Program-made: the position numbers and the translations under genes
In this document: piece after piece, positions 60,808 through 64,000 of the stretch
Layout: the number at the start of each line of letters is the position of its first letter
Position numbering within the stretch: position 1 is the first letter of the stretch
The notes under the pieces: generated by a model
Databases searched by the model: none
What the model was told of the DNA's origin: nothing
What the model saw: only the letters and a program-made list of their open reading frames with translations
NCBI GenBank assembly: GCA_036496605.1
Contig: DASXKV010000004.1
Location: 124,001-188,000 of the forward strand
Origin: Gemmatimonadaceae bacterium
GTDB taxonomy: Bacteria > Gemmatimonadota > Gemmatimonadetes > Gemmatimonadales > Gemmatimonadaceae
Direction of reading: 5' to 3'
DNA length: 64,000 nt

Positions 60808-61650
60808 CTAGTCGTCGATGAACTCCACCTGAACGGCCGTTGGGATGACACCGGCGTCGTGCCCTCGCTGTAGAAAGCGTCGCACGGCCTCGCGACCACG
60901 GTCGCCGTAGTCGAGGGTCCAATCGTTCACGTACATGCCCACGAAGGTGTCGGCTCGACTCCGTTCGAGGCCGCGCGCGAACTGCATCGCATGATCCAGT
61001 GCGCCCGCACGGTGTTGCAGGCCATATGCGATGCTGGCACGCAGGTGGCGGGAAATATCTCGCGTGAGCGCCTCGCCAAGGTCTTTGCGGACGACGTTGC
61101 CACCCAGCGGCAATGGCAAACCGGTCTCGGCAAACCACCACTCGCCCATGTCCGCGACGAGATGCAGGCCTCGATCGCCGAAAGTCAGCTGCCCCTCGTG
61201 AATGAGAAGTCCGAGATCAACGTCGCCACGTTCGACCGCGTCCTCGATTTGATCGAAAGGAGTTGGAACCGGCACGAAGTCCGGCTCATACAACCGCATC
61301 GCGAGGTAGGCGCTCGTCAGCGGCCCGGGAATGGCGACGCGCTTCCCGCGGATGTCGTTGCGTGACATCGGACGCCGAGCCACGAGTCGCGGGCCGTACT
61401 GGTCGCCCATCGATGCGCCGTGCGGCAGCAGAGCGTACGTGTCCGCCAGATACGCATACGCGTGAATCGAAACCGCAGTCACCTCGAGCTCACCGCGCAA
61501 CGCGCGCTGGTTGAGCGTTTCTATATCCTGCAGCTCGTGGATGTACCGGAGGCCGTTCGTCTCGACCTTGCCCTGTGCAAGGGCGTAGAACATGAACGCG
61601 TCGTCGGAGTCGGGGCTGTGTGCGACGTGAATGGTGCGAGTATCGGACAC
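60808..61650 (-). CDS. mqnD: menaquinone (futalosine pathway) enzyme, MqnD family
   Basis: The 280-residue protein has the periplasmic-binding-protein-like fold of MqnA/MqnD: IHVAHSPDSDDAFMFYAL, GELEVTAVSIHAYAYL, GPRLVARRPMS, KRVAIPGPLTSAYLAMRL and DLGLLIHEGQLTF. The DSDDAFMFYAL start and the SIHAY and IHEGQLTF stretches fit 1,4-dihydroxy-6-naphthoate synthase (MqnD) better than MqnA. The GTG at 61650 follows GAGTGA. It lies 28 bp after the zinc-ribbon gene. Confidence 0.88.
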   Translation of the reverse strand: MSDTRTIHVAHSPDSDDAFMFYALAQGKVETNGLRYIHELQDIETLNQRALRGELEVTAVSIHAYAYLADTYALLPHGASMGDQYGPRLVARRPMSRNDIRGKRVAIPGPLTSAYLAMRLYEPDFVPVPTPFDQIEDAVERGDVDLGLLIHEGQLTFGDRGLHLVADMGEWWFAETGLPLPLGGNVVRKDLGEALTRDISRHLRASIAYGLQHRAGALDHAMQFARGLERSRADTFVGMYVNDWTLDYGDRGREAVRRFLQRGHDAGVIPTAVQVEFIDD

Positions 61651-61678
61651 GAGATCACTCGTTAGGGTTGGCGCGAGC

Positions 61679-62476
61679 TCAACGGGCTCGAATCTTGGCG
61701 AGCCGCGCGTCGATCTCCGCGACGTGTTGCTGGTACTCGGGGAGCTGTTTCGGACGCTCGGCCGGCTCGGCGGCGACGAAACGGCGCAGGTAGGCGTCTT
61801 GCGCCGCCTTGTCCCCGCGTAATCCAGCAGCGTCGGCCGCGAGGAGCAGGCCGAGCAAGTGTTTCGGTTGAGTTGTGAGAATGCTATCTGCCTGCGCTCT
61901 GGCAGTCTCCTGATCGCCGGAGACGGCAGCAATTCGGCCGAGGTCGTAGCGCTGGTCGGCGTTGAGCTGGCCGAGCATGATGTAGGCTTGCATCGCCATC
62001 GGCGCGAAGAAGCGCACGCTGTCGGTGCGACCACGCTCGTTGAGCGACATCACGCGATCGTACAACCGTTCCGCGCGCTCTTCCGGCGACATCTGGCTGA
62101 TGTCGGGTGGGGCACCGGCGCTTTGCGCCGCGGCCGGCAAATCGGTTGGCGCTTCCGCGACGGACGCCGGTGCGCGCGAGAAACGCTGTCCAGCGACGAG
62201 CGCAATGAGCGCGACGAGCGCGATCGCGGCAACCGCCCAGGGAAGCGCTGAGCCGAATCCCCGCTCTGCATTGACGGTTCGCCCATCCGTCTTCGCGCCC
62301 GCCGGCGTGCCGCACCGATGACAGAATTTCGCGCCCGGCGTGAGATTCGTGCCGCACACGGCGCACTCGGCGCCCGCGAGCGGCGCTCCGCAGTTGGAGC
62401 AGAACTTACCCGAGGCGGGCGACTGACAGGTGGGACAGTTCGGCGTCGTGACAGTGGTGGAGGCGGGGCTCGTCAT
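61679..62476 (-). CDS. double-zinc-ribbon membrane protein with helical C-terminal domain
   Basis: The 265-residue protein begins with two zinc ribbons (CPTC/CSNC and CAVC/CHRC, about residues 14-56). One transmembrane helix (about 78-96) and a TPR-like helical part (about 120-262) follow. The zinc part would be cytoplasmic and the helical part outside. It precedes mqnD on the same strand by 28 bp. Function unknown; the architecture suggests an envelope scaffold or assembly factor. Confidence 0.8.
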   Translation of the reverse strand: MTSPASTTVTTPNCPTCQSPASGKFCSNCGAPLAGAECAVCGTNLTPGAKFCHRCGTPAGAKTDGRTVNAERGFGSALPWAVAAIALVALIALVAGQRFSRAPASVAEAPTDLPAAAQSAGAPPDISQMSPEERAERLYDRVMSLNERGRTDSVRFFAPMAMQAYIMLGQLNADQRYDLGRIAAVSGDQETARAQADSILTTQPKHLLGLLLAADAAGLRGDKAAQDAYLRRFVAAEPAERPKQLPEYQQHVAEIDARLAKIRAR

Positions 62477-62517
62477 GCGGGGAATAATAGTGACCGGGCG
62501 GCCCCGCCCCTATCGAG

Positions 62518-62963
62518 TCATTGCTTGTGCTTTCCCGTCGGTTCCGAGATCTGTTGCACCGTGCGCTCGGCGCGGCCGGAGTCCCGTGTCTTTCGAACGA
62601 TATCGGCCTGAGCGACGATGCCGACCAGGGAGCCGCGATCGTCGACGATTGGAATGCGGCGCACCTGCTCGCTCGCCATCGCTTCCATGACCTGACTGAC
62701 GTCGTCGTTGGCGCTGCACGTAGCGAGCGCACTCGTACTCATGATGTCGCGAACGCGGACCTGGCCGTCATGACCCTGGGCTACGGCGCGAACTGCGATG
62801 TCGCGATCGGTTATCACGCCGACGAGTCTCCTGGATCCCTTCTCCTCGACGACGGGCACGATGCCGATGTGTCCCCCCGCTGCATCAGCTGAGCGGCTTC
62901 GCGAATCGTGGATTCCGGGGTCACGCATGACGGATCCCTTGTCATCACATCCTGGACCTTCAT
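62518..62963 (-). pseudogene. tandem CBS-domain protein gene with a frameshift
   Basis: The start (MKVQDVMTRDPSCVTPESTI, with GGAGGTGGGG before its ATG) and the remainder (GIVPVVEEKGSRRLVGVITD, then RDIMSTSALATCSANDDVSQ and GSLVGIVAQADIVRKT) form one normal two-CBS protein of about 148 residues. They are in different frames. The switch falls at a run of six C (62873-62878, plus strand); one more base there would restore the frame. It may be a true mutation, a slippage site or a sequencing error. Intact CBS pairs sense adenine nucleotides. Confidence 0.82.
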
Positions 62964-63164
62964 TGCCCCACCTCCAGTTGGTCGAACGCGCGTTGCAGTC
63001 CCTCTCAGTCGCGGCAAGCGGTATGCCTCGCGCTCGCTCGGTCATTGGCGAGTCGAGATCAACCGAAGCTGCTCGAAATGCAGACGCGATTGCACGATCT
63101 GCGTACATCGACTCGCACGAGCCTGGAAATTCGCGACCAACTCTGCAGATCGAGCACGAATCCT

Positions 63165-63194
63165 TTGACACTGCTACTCATGCTCTGGTAAGTT
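63165..63194 (+). promoter_or_regulatory. candidate glnA promoter
   Basis: TTGACA (63165-63170) and TAAGTT (63189-63194) are 18 bases apart, 46 bases before the glnA ATG. The -35 is a perfect sigma-70-type hexamer. No sigma-54 element is seen. Confidence 0.6.
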
Positions 63195-63239
63195 CCGCGC
63201 CTGGACGGATTCCCGGGAAAGAGCCAAAAGCGGAACGAG

Positions 63240-64000
63240 ATGGATACTTCCAACACCGCCGGCCGCACGCTCATCGGCAACATGGCGGGCGCGACTAGGC
63301 AAGAGGTTCTCGACGCCGCGCGCAGCCTGAACGTGCGCTTCATGCGCCTGCAGTTCACCGACATCCTCGGCATCAACAAGAACGTCGAGATCCCGGCCTC
63401 ACAGTTCGAGAAGGCGTTGTCGGGCGACATCATGTTCGACGGCTCCTCGATCGAGGGATTCGTGCGCATCGAGGAGTCGGACATGCTCCTCGCCCCCGAT
63501 CTCTCGACCTTTCAGGTCTTTCCCTGGGGCGACGCCGAGAGTCGGATCTGCCGGGTGATTTGCGACATCAACACGCCGGACGGCGCGCCCTTCGCGGGCG
63601 ATCCACGTGGCGTCTTGAAGCGCGTGCTGGCGCATGCGTCGTCGCTCGGGTTCACGATGAACGCGGGCATGGAAGCGGAGTTCTTTCTCTTCCGGCCTAA
63701 CGAGGAGGGGGAAGCCACGACCGTTACGCACGACGTCGGGAGCTACTTCGACCTCGCGCCGGCGGATCTTGGCGAGGAAGCGCGGCGGTCGATGGTGGAC
63801 GTCCTCGAGCGAATGGGATTCGAGGTCGAGGCCTCGCACCACGAGGTCGCACATGGGCAGCACGAGATCGATTTTCGTTATGCAGACGCGCTCAAGACGG
63901 CCGACAACATCGCGACCTTTCGATTCGTCGTGAAGCAGGTCGCTCAGCAGTTTGGTCTGGTGGCGTCCTTCATGCCGAAGCCGATCTTCGGCCAGAACGG
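63240..64000 (+). CDS. glnA: glutamine synthetase type I (5' part; runs off the window)
   Basis: Glutamine synthetase makes glutamine from glutamate, ammonia and ATP. The visible 253 codons start [20 protein letters not shown]. They show the beta-grasp domain ([18 protein letters not shown]), [17 protein letters not shown], and the first metal-ligand region [23 protein letters not shown] follows. An ATG at 63282 is an alternative start that would remove 14 residues not usual in the family. Confidence 0.96.
   Translation, partial: MDTSNTAGRTLIGNMAGATRQEVLDAARSLNVRFMRLQFTDILGINKNVEIPASQFEKALSGDIMFDGSSIEGFVRIEESDMLLAPDLSTFQVFPWGDAESRICRVICDINTPDGAPFAGDPRGVLKRVLAHASSLGFTMNAGMEAEFFLFRPNEEGEATTVTHDVGSYFDLAPADLGEEARRSMVDVLERMGFEVEASHHEVAHGQHEIDFRYADALKTADNIATFRFVVKQVAQQFGLVASFMPKPIFGQN

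Larger units (their letters stand above)
2377..63701. repeat. dispersed heptamer GTTAGGC (mostly CGTTAGGC)
   Basis: By eye I find 33 copies. As GTTAGGC on the plus strand: 2377, 4078, 4916, 8941, 9412, 11162, 13467, 14500, 20391, 23789, 24028, 28212, 32664, 33064, 36474, 43428, 46633, 47411 and 56789. As GCCTAAC: 5677, 10029, 15724, 20784, 23305, 34039, 34896, 41415, 42804, 43230, 50774, 51253, 60022 and 63695. A C precedes the G in 25 of them. Copies fall in several reading frames, at stop codons and between genes, and on both strands, so the signal is in the DNA and not in one protein motif. Confidence 0.75.

Noticed and set aside
1-64000. CRISPR array, insertion sequence or prophage
   Set aside because: No regularly spaced identical repeats, no transposase or integrase motifs and no phage structural genes were seen.

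Overview
The window is about 64 kb of GC-rich bacterial chromosome, densely packed with genes on both strands. I see no rRNA, tRNA, insertion sequence, prophage or CRISPR array. Protein style points to an aerobic Gram-negative bacterium, most likely Gemmatimonadota: outer-membrane barrels and lipoproteins, secreted peptidases, a futalosine-type menaquinone gene, many small zinc ribbons and Lys/Ala-rich histone-H1-like proteins. This placement is an inference; no 16S gene is present.

Layout. 1-6.1 kb (minus strand): an origin-proximal segment with parA (cut by the window edge), a perfect parS site, a SIMPL-domain protein, mnmG, an NfeD-like protein and a YheT-type hydrolase. 6.1-16.8 kb: an ArsC-like protein without cysteines, an ABC-F ATPase, an outer-membrane barrel, murB, an active/inactive M16 peptidase pair, a HisN-type phosphatase with a HisA-like protein, and a cupredoxin lipoprotein. 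16.9-23.3 kb: a Wzc-like protein with a degenerate P-loop, free-Met-sulfoxide reductase, an HD-domain (p)ppGpp-hydrolase-like protein, ispG, a cold-shock gene and a small barrel. 23.3-30.4 kb: the arginine locus, argR-argG-argH diverging from argC-argB-argD-argA, with ArgR-type boxes over both promoters. 30.5-38.3 kb: a secreted phosphatase, an Smr protein, a methyltransferase, an M28 peptidase, and a tail-anchored FeFe-hydrogenase-like protein diverging from a CRP/FNR regulator. 38.4-47.4 kb: a hydrolase, an H1-like protein, an SPFH protein, small zinc ribbons, a second cold-shock gene, LigD, a GH3 lipoprotein and YggX. 47.5-56.8 kb: a desaturase, an aldo/keto reductase, a metallo-beta-lactamase-fold hydrolase, a TolB-like propeller, an S41 protease, a plasmid-type replication initiator, an SDR and a phospholipase-D-fold synthase. 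56.8-64 kb: a kinase-like sensor lacking its phospho-acceptor His coupled to a MerR regulator, an acidic/basic H1-like protein, an HD-GYP response regulator, mqnD, a CBS gene with a frameshift, and the start of glnA.

How the genes work together. The arginine genes form one regulon. parA/parS serves chromosome segregation. mqnD (menaquinone) and ispG (isoprenoid precursor supply) both feed quinone synthesis. Most other genes are independent one- to three-gene units.

The most unusual signal cuts across all genes: the heptamer GTTAGGC occurs 33 times on the two strands, 25 of them as CGTTAGGC. It sits in several reading frames, at stop codons and between genes, and it imposes otherwise rare codons. 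This looks like a DNA-level signal sequence. Other observations worth following are the hydrogenase-like/CRP pair, the pseudokinase-MerR operon, the two H1-like proteins and the chromosomal RepA-type initiator.
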